64,000 bases of DNA from Bin87 sp963666865. GTDB taxonomy: Bacteria; Chloroflexota; Dehalococcoidia; Lucifugimonadales; UBA3495. A model generated the notes under the pieces. The model was given only the letters and a program-made list of their open reading frames with translations, had not been told where the DNA came from and made no database searches. Position numbers and translations under genes: made by a program. This document shows positions 48,397-56,841 of this stretch, one piece after another. Positions within the stretch are counted from its first letter, which is position 1, and each line of letters starts with the position of its first letter. The stretch lies in contig OY763072.1 in assembly GCA_963666865.1 (NCBI GenBank), positions 1,674,001-1,738,000 on the forward strand. Reading direction: 5' to 3'.

Positions 48397-50919
48397 CTAA
48401 CGTCGCGCGCCTCCTCCGCCAAGGAAGCGTCGATCCGCCGGATTGCGGCCCCCACTCCTACCGGTAGAGCGACCTGGGTAGCGGCGCGGCCCGCGTTCCC
48501 GGTCGTTAGAGTCGCTTCCCAGCATGGAGTTTCGATCACGTTCCCGCTCCCGTTCGCGGCCGCCGCCATAGTTGCCGCGCCCGGATCCCGATCCAGAACC
48601 GGTGCGGTCTCGCCCACCGCCGTATCCTCCCCGGTCCCGGCCCCCTCGGTCGCGGTCCCGGTCGAAACCGCCACCTCGCGAACCGCGTCCGCGATCCCGA
48701 TCGCCTCCGTATCCGCCTCTTGCCGGGCCCCGGTCACGATCAAACCCGCCTCGTGGCCCCCGATCCCGGTCGCCTTGACTGCTCCGTGCCGAAAAACCCG
48801 CTGGAGGCTCGGCGTCGCCCATCAAAGCGCGACGGGAGAGATTGATTCGCCCCATATGGTCAATCTCGTGGATCATCACGGTGATTTCCTGTCCGATGTC
48901 CACGTTTTCGTAGGCCAGGTCCCCCAAATCTTCGTTGCGGACCAAGCCGTCCTTGCCGCCCGGGGTCAGCTCTACGAAAACCCCGAAATTGGTGGTGCGC
49001 GTGATCTTGCCCGTAATGATGTCGCCCACTTCCGGGTCCCGAGTGAGGCCGTCAACCCGACTGCGAGCCAACTCGATCATGGACTGATCGTTCGAGGAGA
49101 TGATGACGGCGCCATCGTCTGCCACGTCAATGCCGCAGCCGGTTTCCTCCTGGATCGACCGGATCACCCGCCCGCCAGGGCCGATCAAAGCCCCAATCTT
49201 CTCGACGGGGATTCGCATCCGCACCAACTTGGGCGCGTATCGGCTCATTTGCGCTCGCGGTTCCGAGATGGCTTCGGCCATCCGGTCCAGGATGTGAAGG
49301 CGACCCACTCGCGCCTGCTCCAGGGCCTCGCTGAGCAGTTCCTGGGTAAGGCCGTCGATCTTGACGTCCATCTGCAGAGCATTGATGCCGCGCTCGGTGC
49401 CCGCAACTTTGAAATCCATATCACCCAGGAAGTCCTCAATCCCCTGGATGTCGCTGAGGACGGCGTATGCATCACTGGCACCATCGGTAATGAGGCCCAT
49501 TGCGATGCCGGCCACCGGTGCAACCAAGGGAACTCCGGCGTCCATCAATGCCATGGAAGACCCACAGACGCTGCCCATGGAAGTGGATCCATTAGAAGCC
49601 AGCACTTCACTGACCACGCGGACGGTGTAAGGAAATTCTTCTTCGGAAGGCATAGCCGCCATGATCGCCCGTTCCGCCAGGGCGCCGTGGCCGATCTCCC
49701 GTCGGCCGGGCGAACCGACCCGTCTGGCTTCACCGACGCTATAGGGGGGGAAGTTGTAGTGGTGCATAAACTGCTTGGTATTGTCCGGGCCGACCGTGTC
49801 CAACGTCTGTTTCATCGACAATGACGCGAGGGTCGCCACCGACAGCACCTGCGTTTGACCCCGGGTGAACAGCCCGCTGCCGTGAGCGCGGGGCAGCTCG
49901 CCCACACTGCAGGTAATCGGGCGGATTTCGTCCGTTCGCCGACCATCCGGGCGGACGTTTTTGTCCAGGATGCGGCCCCGAACTTCCTTCTTCACCAGGT
50001 TTTTGAACGACTCGGCGATCTCGGGGGCCGAGTAGTCGTCAGCCAGTTGCGCGGCAACCTCAGTTTCCACTGCGTCCAGGCCCGCGTCTCGTTCGCTCTT
50101 GAAGGAGTTTTGCTCAAGGATCTCGACGATCCGCCCATTGACCAGGGCATCAACCTGGTTTTGGCGTTTTTCGGCAGATTCGTAGTCGAAATGCACTTCC
50201 GTCTTTTCGGCTCCTCGTTCTGCCATCAATCGGTCAATCAGGTCGATGGTCTGCGCGTTGCTCTCATGGGCCAGACGGATCCCTTCCAGGATGGTTTCTT
50301 CAGACACCTCAACCGACCCAGACTCCACCATCATGATGGCGTCACGGTTGCTTGCTACCACCATGTTGAGTAGGGCGGAATTGGCGTCCTTGAAGCTGGG
50401 ATTAATCCGGTAATCATTTCCATCCCAAGTGACCCGGCAGGCACCAATGGGACCGTCGAAGGGGATATGGCTGATGGAGAGGGCGGCGGAAGCCGCGACC
50501 ATGCCCAGAGTCTCGGGGGGATGGTTTTCGTCAACGGAGAGAACCGTAATGATGACCTGAATTTCGTTGTGGAGGCCCTTGGGGAACAGCGGACGTATGC
50601 TGCGGTCAGTCAGGCGGGCGGAAAGAATGGCCTCGGTTCCGGGGCGTCCTTCGCGGCGGAAGAAACTGCCGGGGATCTTGCCGACGGCGTAAAGGCGTTC
50701 TTCGAATTCCACCGTCAGGGGGAGGAAATCGATGCCTTCGCGGGCCTGTTCCGACATCACGGCGGTGGCCAGCAGGATGGTCTCGCCGCAGGTGATGGTT
50801 ACGGAACCGTGAGCCTGCTGCGCCCAGCGTCCCGTTTCCAGGGTAATGGGATGTCCGCCAATCTCCCCGTCGATCGCAAATGGGTTCATCAGTTCGCTTG
50901 CGGCGTCAGTAGTTGTCAT
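48397..50919 (-). CDS. pnp: Polyribonucleotide nucleotidyltransferase with long RGG/RD tail
   Basis: 840 residues from ATG at 50919. PNPase degrades RNA 3'-5' with phosphate and forms a trimeric ring. Two RNase-PH domains (ITLETGRWAQQAHGSVTITC; RPDGRRTDEIRPITCSVGEL, RAHGSGLFTRGQTQVLSVAT), a KH domain (EKIGALIGPGGRVIRSIQEE, ~555-615) and an S1 domain (VGDIITGKITRTTNFGVFVE, ~625-695) are all present. After S1 comes a tail of about 130 residues made of RGG, DRDR and GYGG units, much longer than standard PNPase ends (~700-740 residues total). rpsO lies directly upstream, the classical rpsO-pnp order. Confidence 0.96.
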   Translation of the reverse strand: MTTTDAASELMNPFAIDGEIGGHPITLETGRWAQQAHGSVTITCGETILLATAVMSEQAREGIDFLPLTVEFEERLYAVGKIPGSFFRREGRPGTEAILSARLTDRSIRPLFPKGLHNEIQVIITVLSVDENHPPETLGMVAASAALSISHIPFDGPIGACRVTWDGNDYRINPSFKDANSALLNMVVASNRDAIMMVESGSVEVSEETILEGIRLAHESNAQTIDLIDRLMAERGAEKTEVHFDYESAEKRQNQVDALVNGRIVEILEQNSFKSERDAGLDAVETEVAAQLADDYSAPEIAESFKNLVKKEVRGRILDKNVRPDGRRTDEIRPITCSVGELPRAHGSGLFTRGQTQVLSVATLASLSMKQTLDTVGPDNTKQFMHHYNFPPYSVGEARRVGSPGRREIGHGALAERAIMAAMPSEEEFPYTVRVVSEVLASNGSTSMGSVCGSSMALMDAGVPLVAPVAGIAMGLITDGASDAYAVLSDIQGIEDFLGDMDFKVAGTERGINALQMDVKIDGLTQELLSEALEQARVGRLHILDRMAEAISEPRAQMSRYAPKLVRMRIPVEKIGALIGPGGRVIRSIQEETGCGIDVADDGAVIISSNDQSMIELARSRVDGLTRDPEVGDIITGKITRTTNFGVFVELTPGGKDGLVRNEDLGDLAYENVDIGQEITVMIHEIDHMGRINLSRRALMGDAEPPAGFSARSSQGDRDRGPRGGFDRDRGPARGGYGGDRDRGRGSRGGGFDRDRDRGGRDRGGYGGGRDRTGSGSGSGRGNYGGGRERERERDRNSMLGSDSNDRERGPRRYPGRSTGRSGGRNPADRRFLGGGGARR

Positions 50920-51201
50920 AGCAGTAAATTCTTCTACCTCTTCTTCCTTTCGTGTTGCTGCCCACCGCACTTGTTCATCCAGCGGCCGGCTTTCAGGGGG
51001 ATTGCGGGGGCGTGAAATCAGTTCTTCCTTTTGCAAACAGGGTGTTCACTGGCTTGCCGACGTCTGCGTGGGACTAAAGGCGGAGCGTTAGTTGTGGGCA
51101 GTTCACTGGCGTGCGATTGCAACAATGACGAAGGCAGTCCCCCGCCAGACTTGGAATCACGGGCGCGCCGTAAAGCCGGGTGATTTCAGGCGCGTTGCCG
51201 T

Positions 51202-51468
51202 TTAGCGACGCAAGCCGAGCCGACTGATCAGACGCTGGTAGCGTCCAACATCTTCCCGGCTCAAGTAATTGAGCAGACGGCGTCGTTTTGACACCATGGT
51301 CACAAGACCGCGACGGGAATGAACGTCCTTCCGATGTGTCCGAAGATGGTCCGTGACCTGCCTGATGCGCTCGGTCAGCATCGCGACCTGCAGTTCAGTG
51401 GAGCCAGTGTCCGTTTCGTGGGTACGGTATTCCTTGATGATTGTCTGTTTAGCGTCCGCGTCCAACAT
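51202..51468 (-). CDS. rpsO: 30S ribosomal protein S15
   Basis: 88 residues, exact family length. It binds 16S rRNA helix 22 early in 30S assembly. EYRTHETDTGSTELQVAMLT, TDHLRTHRKDVHSRRGLVTM and RRRLLNYLSREDVGRYQRLI are diagnostic. An AAAGG-rich site precedes ATG. It is followed 280 nt later by pnp on the same strand, as in many bacteria where the two are cotranscribed and processed between the genes. Confidence 0.97.
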   Translation of the reverse strand: MLDADAKQTIIKEYRTHETDTGSTELQVAMLTERIRQVTDHLRTHRKDVHSRRGLVTMVSKRRRLLNYLSREDVGRYQRLISRLGLRR

Positions 51469-51539
51469 CAGTCGTTTCTAACCTTTCCTTTCGCATTCAG
51501 TTCTGCGTCTCTGCGTCGTCTTTCTTTTTCAAGCAACAG

Positions 51540-51580
51540 GTTAACACGCGCCGGGAAAATAGGCAACTGAACGTGTTAAC
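51540..51580. promoter_or_regulatory. Inverted repeat in the rpsO / TolB-like divergent gap
   Basis: Arms GTTAACACG (51540-51548) and CGTGTTAAC (51572-51580) are perfectly complementary and 23 nt apart, about 70-110 nt upstream of rpsO and 120 nt upstream of the TolB-like gene. Could be paired operator half-sites or an RNA stem. No protein can be named. Confidence 0.35.
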
Positions 51581-51645
51581 GTTTTGCTTTGAAACGACCG
51601 TAACTTGGTGATAATTTGTCTGGAGGTTCGACGGGGCGGCTGCGT

Positions 51646-51651
51646 TATAAT
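51646..51651 (+). promoter_or_regulatory. -10 element upstream of TolB-like lipoprotein
   Basis: Perfect TATAAT 48 nt before the ATG at 51700. No recognisable -35 at 16-18 nt, so it is a weak promoter call. Confidence 0.35.
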
Positions 51652-51699
51652 CCTACCGTATATGCCAACCAAGTCGGTTCGATGTAGGGGCAAAAGAAC

Positions 51700-52722
51700 A
51701 TGCTGTTTTCCGCAATCCGTTCTATGCCCATTCTGTTGATGCCGGTCCTGGTCGCGGGTTTGTCCGGGTGCTTTCTAGGCAATTGGTTTGGGAGCGACTT
51801 ACCAGCAGTTGCTTACGGCGTGTGGGACAGCGACGATGGTCAGATCTGGGTACGGGAACCCCAAGGCGATGACCCCGTCCGGGTATCGCCTAGAAACGCT
51901 GATGCAAATTTCCCGCGTTGGTCACCTGGGCAGCGCTACCTGGCTTGGGTCTCTCGTGGCGCAACAACGGAGTTGATGATCTACGACGCCGAGACCGGCG
52001 AGACCGACACAATAGTTTCCGGGGTAGCGGAAACGCAACCGCCGATCTGGGCGCCTGGATCCGACCGAATAGCTTACGTATCCGAGGCAGACGGCGACCC
52101 TGATATTTTTATGGTGGAACTATCCGGCGGGCAAAAGACCCGTTTAACGTTCAATCCCGCGCGTGAGCAAATCGGCGACTGGTCGCCGGACGGTGAATGG
52201 TTAGTGTTCACCGAATCGGGACACGACGGGCTGCTGTTGCGTAATCCCAACGGGGTGAATCGCATCGAATTGACCGGGGGCCCGGATTCCGATCCCGCCT
52301 GGTCTCCCAAAGGAGATCGCATCGCCTTCCTCCGCCAATCTGACGATGGGCGGGACGTGTATGTCCTCCGGCCGACCAACTCGAACGATTGGACCGATGA
52401 CACTGACGAGGTCGCCGTGTCCGACGCCGAACATGATGAATCTGCCCCGGCGTGGTCTGCCAGTGGTCGCCGTTTGGCTTTCGTAGTCCATTTCGACGAT
52501 CAGACGGAAATCTTTACAGTCAATGTGGACGGGTCCGAGCGCGAACGTCTAACGCAAAACACGGCAGATGACCTGATGCCCGTTTGGTCCGAAACCGGCG
52601 ACAAGATAGCTTTCGTCTCGTACGCCTATGGGAACGCCGAGATCCTATACATGAACGGCGACGGATCCGAGCAGATGCGGCTCACTGTAAACGACGCGAT
52701 GGACGCGCAGCCCGACTGGTAG
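51700..52722 (+). CDS. TolB-like WD40/PD40 beta-propeller lipoprotein
   Basis: 340 residues. The signal peptide MLFSAIRSMPILLMPVLVAG ends at lipobox LSGC (Cys24), so it is exported and lipid-anchored. At least five PD40 repeats follow: ANFPRWSPGQRYLAWVSRG, QPPIWAPGSDRIAYVSEAD, IGDWSPDGEWLVFTESG, SDPAWSPKGDRIAFLRQSD, APAWSASGRRLAFVVHFDD, LMPVWSETGDKIAFVSYA. TolB-type propellers bind partner proteins in the envelope or, fused to peptidases, guard active sites. No catalytic domain is present. AGGGGC lies upstream of ATG. Confidence 0.88.
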   Translation: MLFSAIRSMPILLMPVLVAGLSGCFLGNWFGSDLPAVAYGVWDSDDGQIWVREPQGDDPVRVSPRNADANFPRWSPGQRYLAWVSRGATTELMIYDAETGETDTIVSGVAETQPPIWAPGSDRIAYVSEADGDPDIFMVELSGGQKTRLTFNPAREQIGDWSPDGEWLVFTESGHDGLLLRNPNGVNRIELTGGPDSDPAWSPKGDRIAFLRQSDDGRDVYVLRPTNSNDWTDDTDEVAVSDAEHDESAPAWSASGRRLAFVVHFDDQTEIFTVNVDGSERERLTQNTADDLMPVWSETGDKIAFVSYAYGNAEILYMNGDGSEQMRLTVNDAMDAQPDW

Positions 52723-52753
52723 GGCAACGGCAGCGGTTTGGCGTGAGTAATCC

Positions 52754-53383
52754 ATGCCCCCATTGACGCCGGACATCAATCCCTCCGACGTGGGAAGGCT
52801 TCTCGCTGGCCTCAGTTCGCCTTTGGCCGCGGTGTCGGTCCGTGTGGGCGATGTGGTCAACGCGCAAATCGCCGTTGCCATCACCTCCGCGTCCATAGTC
52901 CTGCACCGGCCGCGCCTCATTGTCCAGATTTATCACACCAACTACACTCACGATCTGATTGCAGAAAGGGGCGCGCTGGCGGTCAACTATCTCAACCACG
53001 ATCAACTTCCCCTGATCTGGGGGTTGGGAATGCGGTCGGGCCGTGATTGCGACAAGTTGGCGGATGTCGCCTACACTTCCGGTTCCACGGGCTGCCCTCT
53101 GCTGGAGGGTAGCTTTGGCTGCCTTGACTGCCGGGTGATCAACGCTATGGACGGCGGGGACATGACGGCGTTCCTCGTCGAAGTTCTGGATGGCAAAACC
53201 AACGGGGGCCAACGGATGACCTGGCGAGAGGCCCGTCCCCGACTGCCCCAACCGTGGGCCGACGAATGGGACAGCAAAATTGCCGGCGAAATGAACATTT
53301 CGTTGGAGACCATGGCCGGAATCGACCCTGCCGCATGGGCCAACCCGCCTGATGCTTGGAATATGGGAAGGATGCTACAATGA
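52754..53383 (+). CDS. Flavin reductase-like / FMN-binding split-barrel protein
   Basis: 209 residues. SPLAAVSVRVGDVVNAQIAV followed by AITSASIVLHRPRLIVQI is the typical opening of flavin-reductase-like split barrels (N-A...S...P-P/R), and ALAVNYLNHDQLPLIWGLGM follows. The family binds FMN and transfers electrons from NAD(P)H to flavin for two-component monooxygenases, which would suit the LLM enzymes of this genome. Substrate and partner are unproven. The stop overlaps the next start as ATGA, so the two are coupled. Confidence 0.8.
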   Translation: MPPLTPDINPSDVGRLLAGLSSPLAAVSVRVGDVVNAQIAVAITSASIVLHRPRLIVQIYHTNYTHDLIAERGALAVNYLNHDQLPLIWGLGMRSGRDCDKLADVAYTSGSTGCPLLEGSFGCLDCRVINAMDGGDMTAFLVEVLDGKTNGGQRMTWREARPRLPQPWADEWDSKIAGEMNISLETMAGIDPAAWANPPDAWNMGRMLQ

Positions 53384-53775
53384 GAGCATCGGAGTTGCCC
53401 AACGAACTGGTTGACCGAGGCATCTACTGGCAGATTGGTGGCTTTACAATGGTGGCCCTTGCCAGCGTGGCGATATTGGTCGAACTTGCCGGCTCTGGCC
53501 AGCACGCATTTCTATACTTTGAGATTGCTGTCACCAAGCTGTACTGGGCCTTTGTAATACCGCTGGCGGGTCTGTTTGACGGAGTACGCAAAATGTTTGA
53601 GAAAATGTCGGACATCAGAGCCAGGCGCAGACAGAGGTGGCTCGACGAGGGCCGCCGTGAAGGCCGCCGGCAAGAGCGCGAGCGTATGCGCGAAGAGTTG
53701 CAGCGCCTCGGTGTCACTCTGCCCCAGGAGGCGGTCGATTACCTGGATGGAAAATCCGATGCTGCCGGCAGATAA
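53380..53775 (+). CDS. Membrane protein with two helices and basic coiled tail
   Basis: 131 residues from ATG at 53380 (GGAAGG upstream, ATGA overlap with the flavin reductase). Two hydrophobic stretches (FTMVALASVAILVELAGSG and AVTKLYWAFVIPLAGLF) precede a highly charged helix RARRRQRWLDEGRREGRRQE followed by RERMREELQRLGVTLPQ. The last part resembles the RERE-type tails seen in many short proteins of Chloroflexota next to Uma2-like genes. Function unknown. Confidence 0.75.
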   Translation: MRASELPNELVDRGIYWQIGGFTMVALASVAILVELAGSGQHAFLYFEIAVTKLYWAFVIPLAGLFDGVRKMFEKMSDIRARRRQRWLDEGRREGRRQERERMREELQRLGVTLPQEAVDYLDGKSDAAGR

Positions 53776-54937
53776 TGGGCCAACGGTGATGGACGATTCC
53801 ATCACCGACATCGTCACTCAGATCCACAACACGCCGCAGCAGGCGGTAGTGGCGGTAGCCGGCGCCGGCAACTACGCTCTGGCTTGGCTGTTAGGTGTGG
53901 GCGGCGCATCCCGCACCGTACTGGAGACCCGGGTTCCCTATGGGTATCTGGCTATGACCGATTTCCTGGGCGGTTACGCTCCCGAGCAGACTGTCTCCGC
54001 CGACACCGCAAGGCGCATGGCCCGCTCCGCCTGGCAGCGCGGTATGTTGCTGCGCGAAACCGACGTGCCAATCGTCGGTCTGGGTTGTACGGCCACCATC
54101 GCCACCGACCGCACCAAGCGCGGCGACCACCGGGTCTTTATCGCCACCTGGGACGACACCGTGGTGACCACCGACGCCGTAACCTTGGAAAAGGGCCTCC
54201 GGGAACGTGCGGGGGAGGAGGATGTGGTGAGCCGGTTGGTTATCGCCGCCCTGGCCCGGGCCTGCGGACTGGAGGCGGAACTGGACCTGCGACTGGCGCC
54301 ACGGGAGAGGCTTCTGACGGAAACATCCAACCATGGAGATCCAATCCGCAGACTGCTGAGAGGGGAAGCTGCTTGGGTCACCGTGGATACGGACGGTCAC
54401 ATGGAGGTCGAAGGCGAGCCGCCCCGCGCCTTACTGCCCGGGTCCTTCAACCCAATGCATCGGGGACACGTTGAGCTGGCGGCGGCGGCGGAACATACCC
54501 TGGGCTCACCGGTAACCTACGAATTGTCTGTGGTCAACGTGGATAAGCCGGCACTGAGGGCGGAGGAAATCCGGAGCAGGGTGGAGCAGTTTCGCAGCAT
54601 CGGCCCAGTGGTGTTGACGCGAGCGGAGACGTTCCAGAAGAAAGCAAAACTGTTCCCCGGTTGCGGCTTCGCCATTGGTTGGGACACCGCGACCCGCCTG
54701 ATCCAACCGCGTTATTACGGAGATTCCGAATCCGTCATGCTCACCGCATTGGCGGAAATGTGGGCATCCGGGTGCCGCTTTGCCGTTGGCGGCAGGAGCG
54801 ACGCCGACAACGTTTTCCATACGCTGGGCGATGTTGGTATTCCCGCAGGTTTTTGGCCGCTATTCGTGAATATCCCGGAGAGCGCCTTCCGGGCCGACAT
54901 CTCATCGACTGAACTGCGTAAGTTGGGCGCTAATTGA
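53759..54937 (+). CDS. Fusion of CinA-like amidase domain and NadD-like nucleotidyltransferase
   Basis: 392 residues, start uncertain (ATG 53759 has GGATGG upstream; ATG 53789 also possible). N-terminal half: AVVAVAGAGNYALAWLLGVG followed by GASRTVLETRVPYG, then TARRMARSAWQRG and IVGLGCTATIATDR. This is a CinA C-terminal/PncC-like fold. C-terminal half: a nucleotidyltransferase with GSFNPMHRGH at 228-237 (the HxGH signature) and the closing ISSTELRKL. PncC makes nicotinate mononucleotide and NadD adenylates it, so a two-step NAD salvage protein is plausible but unproven. Related fusions are found in plants and fungi. Confidence 0.85.
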   Translation: MLPADNGPTVMDDSITDIVTQIHNTPQQAVVAVAGAGNYALAWLLGVGGASRTVLETRVPYGYLAMTDFLGGYAPEQTVSADTARRMARSAWQRGMLLRETDVPIVGLGCTATIATDRTKRGDHRVFIATWDDTVVTTDAVTLEKGLRERAGEEDVVSRLVIAALARACGLEAELDLRLAPRERLLTETSNHGDPIRRLLRGEAAWVTVDTDGHMEVEGEPPRALLPGSFNPMHRGHVELAAAAEHTLGSPVTYELSVVNVDKPALRAEEIRSRVEQFRSIGPVVLTRAETFQKKAKLFPGCGFAIGWDTATRLIQPRYYGDSESVMLTALAEMWASGCRFAVGGRSDADNVFHTLGDVGIPAGFWPLFVNIPESAFRADISSTELRKLGAN

Positions 54938-55004
54938 CACCGTTGGGGGCCGTTGCTAGGATGATCCTGTTCCTTCGACGGCATGTCACGGTTGCGGCCC
55001 CACG

Positions 55005-55418
55005 ATGTCCACGATCATTTTGCTCCAAACTTTCAACTTGGCCGACTACGCCGGCAACTGGGCGGCGGTGGTTATCGCCATCGTCATCGCCCTGGCGGCC
55101 ATAGGCGCCATGTTCGCCGGTTCGCAGTTGCTTTCCGCACGCCGCCGCTCCGCCGTCAAGCTGACCACCTACGAATGCGGCATTCCACCGACCCCATTTG
55201 CTTGGTCGAACATCAACATTCGGTTCTACATTTTCGCCATCCTGTTCCTGATATTTGATGTAGAAGCCGTGTTCCTGTTCCCCTGGGCGGTGGTATTTAT
55301 ACAGGAGCAGGCGGCCGGGAATCCGATACCGTTCTACGCGATGCTGCTGTTCCTGGCCATGTTGTTCTTCGCCGTGATCTACGGCTGGCGCAAGGGGGTG
55401 CTGGATTGGCAGAAGTGA
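55005..55418 (+). CDS. nuoA: NADH-quinone oxidoreductase subunit A
   Basis: 137 residues with three membrane helices. The conserved loop TTYECGIPPTPFAWSNINIR followed by FYIFAILFLIFDVEAVFLFP is diagnostic of NuoA, including the E-C-G and D-V-E motifs. It helps form the quinone/proton interface of complex I in the cytoplasmic membrane. It starts the nuo operon in this window; no clear ribosome site was seen before the ATG. Overlaps nuoB by 13 nt, indicating translational coupling. Confidence 0.96.
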   Translation: MSTIILLQTFNLADYAGNWAAVVIAIVIALAAIGAMFAGSQLLSARRRSAVKLTTYECGIPPTPFAWSNINIRFYIFAILFLIFDVEAVFLFPWAVVFIQEQAAGNPIPFYAMLLFLAMLFFAVIYGWRKGVLDWQK

Positions 55419-56011
55419 CCTCGCAGCCCGGCGACGAAGCGACGCATCCGTTGGTAATGCCGCCTCAACCGACACAGATTATCCTGGGTTCGGGGAACCG
55501 ACCCGGCCCGAGCCTGCTCAACCAGGCCACCGAGGGGCGAGTTCCCGGCGTTATTACCACCACCACCGATCAGCTTTTCGCCATGGCCCGCAAGTCGTCT
55601 TTGTGGACGCTCAGTTTCGGCCTGGCCTGCTGCGCCATTGAGATGATTTCCACCTACATGGCCCATCACGACTTTGACCGCTTCGGTGTCGTAACCTGGC
55701 CGTCGCCACGGCAATCCGACGTGATGATCGTCGCGGGCACGGTGGTCAAGAAGATGGCCGAACCCATTCGCCTGCTTTATGAACAGATGCCGGAGCCGAA
55801 GTGGGTCATCGCCATGGGCAGCTGCGCCACCAACGGAGGCCCTTATTACCGGTCCTACTCCGTGGTGATGGGCGTGGACCACATCATCCCGGTGGACGTG
55901 TATGTGCCAGGATGTCCTCCTCGCCCGGAGGCGTTGCTTTACGGCATCCTGAAGCTGCAGGAAAAAATCATGGCCGACGCAGGTGCAAGCGATGCCCCCC
56001 CGACGGCGTAA
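55406..56011 (+). CDS. nuoB: NADH-quinone oxidoreductase subunit B
   Basis: 201 residues from TTG at 55406. It holds cluster N2, the last [4Fe-4S] cluster before quinone. Ligand cysteines are seen in LSFGLACCAIEM (two adjacent Cys), AMGSCATNGGPY, and YVPGCPPRPEALL. A 30-residue hydrophilic N-terminal extension precedes the core. Overlaps both nuoA and nuoC. Confidence 0.96.
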   Translation: MAEVTSQPGDEATHPLVMPPQPTQIILGSGNRPGPSLLNQATEGRVPGVITTTTDQLFAMARKSSLWTLSFGLACCAIEMISTYMAHHDFDRFGVVTWPSPRQSDVMIVAGTVVKKMAEPIRLLYEQMPEPKWVIAMGSCATNGGPYYRSYSVVMGVDHIIPVDVYVPGCPPRPEALLYGILKLQEKIMADAGASDAPPTA

Positions 56012-56522
56012 CGCCCCGGAGGCGGACGCAGAGCCGCCGCCAGACCCGATTGAACTGTTGTCGCCGACTCGACGGGCCACATTGGACCGCGCGGCAGCGC
56101 TCCTGTCCGAATTTACGCCAACCCCCGGCGCTCTCGGCGATCTCCCTCAGGTTGTCGTATCGTCCGAACAACTCGTCTCCGCTTGCGTCGCCTGCCGAGA
56201 CGACGCCGAACTGGACTGCCGGATGCTGCTGTGCCTGGCTTGCGTAGATTACCAGGAACGGTTCGAGTTGGTTTATTTCCTGCAATCTTTGGCCAACGAA
56301 ACCACCCTGGTCATCAAAACCCAGGTGCCTTACGAAAATCCCCTGCTACCGTCGGTGACGGGGGTGTGGCCGGCGGCCGACTGGTATGAGCGCGAAGCCC
56401 ACGACCTTTTTGGCGTATCATTCGAAGGCCATCCCGATCTGTCACCTCTGCTCCTTTACCCTGAGTTTGAGGGTTTCCCTGGTCGGAAAGAATTCCCGTT
56501 CTACGAATACCGGGAGTTCTAG
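55992..56522 (+). CDS. nuoC: NADH-quinone oxidoreductase subunit C
   Basis: 176 residues from ATG at 55992 (GTG at 55983 is an alternative). The 30-kDa subunit signature is present: YFLQSLANETTLVIKTQVPY, PLLPSVTGVWPAADWYEREA and HDLFGVSFEGHPDLSPLLLY, ending GFPGRKEFPFYEYREF. A Cys-rich MLLCLACVDYQERFELVY segment is a local variation. It overlaps nuoB by 20 nt. The next nuo gene, nuoD, is pushed 646 nt away by two small genes. Confidence 0.95.
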   Translation: MPPRRRNAPEADAEPPPDPIELLSPTRRATLDRAAALLSEFTPTPGALGDLPQVVVSSEQLVSACVACRDDAELDCRMLLCLACVDYQERFELVYFLQSLANETTLVIKTQVPYENPLLPSVTGVWPAADWYEREAHDLFGVSFEGHPDLSPLLLYPEFEGFPGRKEFPFYEYREF

Positions 56523-56535
56523 CGGGTTAGCTCGG

Positions 56536-56835
56536 ATGAGTTCGGATAGCGAAACACATGACAGCGATGTTCCTGTGGAATTGATCGCTCGCGTCATGCT
56601 TGACGGCAACCGGTTTGTTGCGACGGTGGACAGCTTGGCATTGGAGGGAATGGGCAACACCCGCGTTGCCGCTGAAACCGCATTGGTCCAAGTGGTGCGC
56701 GGATGGCTGGAGCGGCAGGACACTGCCGGACGGTTAGCCGATGCCCTGGGCATTGACGACCTGGACGAAGAAACCGAAATCGTACTGCAATTCATTAACA
56801 ACGGCGATGACGACCCGGTCACTGCGTTGCCCTAA
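56536..56835 (+). CDS. HicB-like small protein inside nuo operon (1)
   Basis: 99 residues. ELIARVMLDGNRFVATVDSL is followed by ALEGMGNTRVAAETALVQVV and RGWLERQDTAGRLADALG, fitting the partly degenerate HicB fold (beta strands, G-x-T...A...helix). HicB proteins are antitoxins for HicA RNases and often RNA- or DNA-binding. No HicA toxin is adjacent. Fourteen nt after nuoC and six nt before the second HicB-like gene, so it must be transcribed with nuo. Weak ribosome site. Confidence 0.6.
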   Translation: MSSDSETHDSDVPVELIARVMLDGNRFVATVDSLALEGMGNTRVAAETALVQVVRGWLERQDTAGRLADALGIDDLDEETEIVLQFINNGDDDPVTALP

Positions 56836-56841
56836 TAGCCG

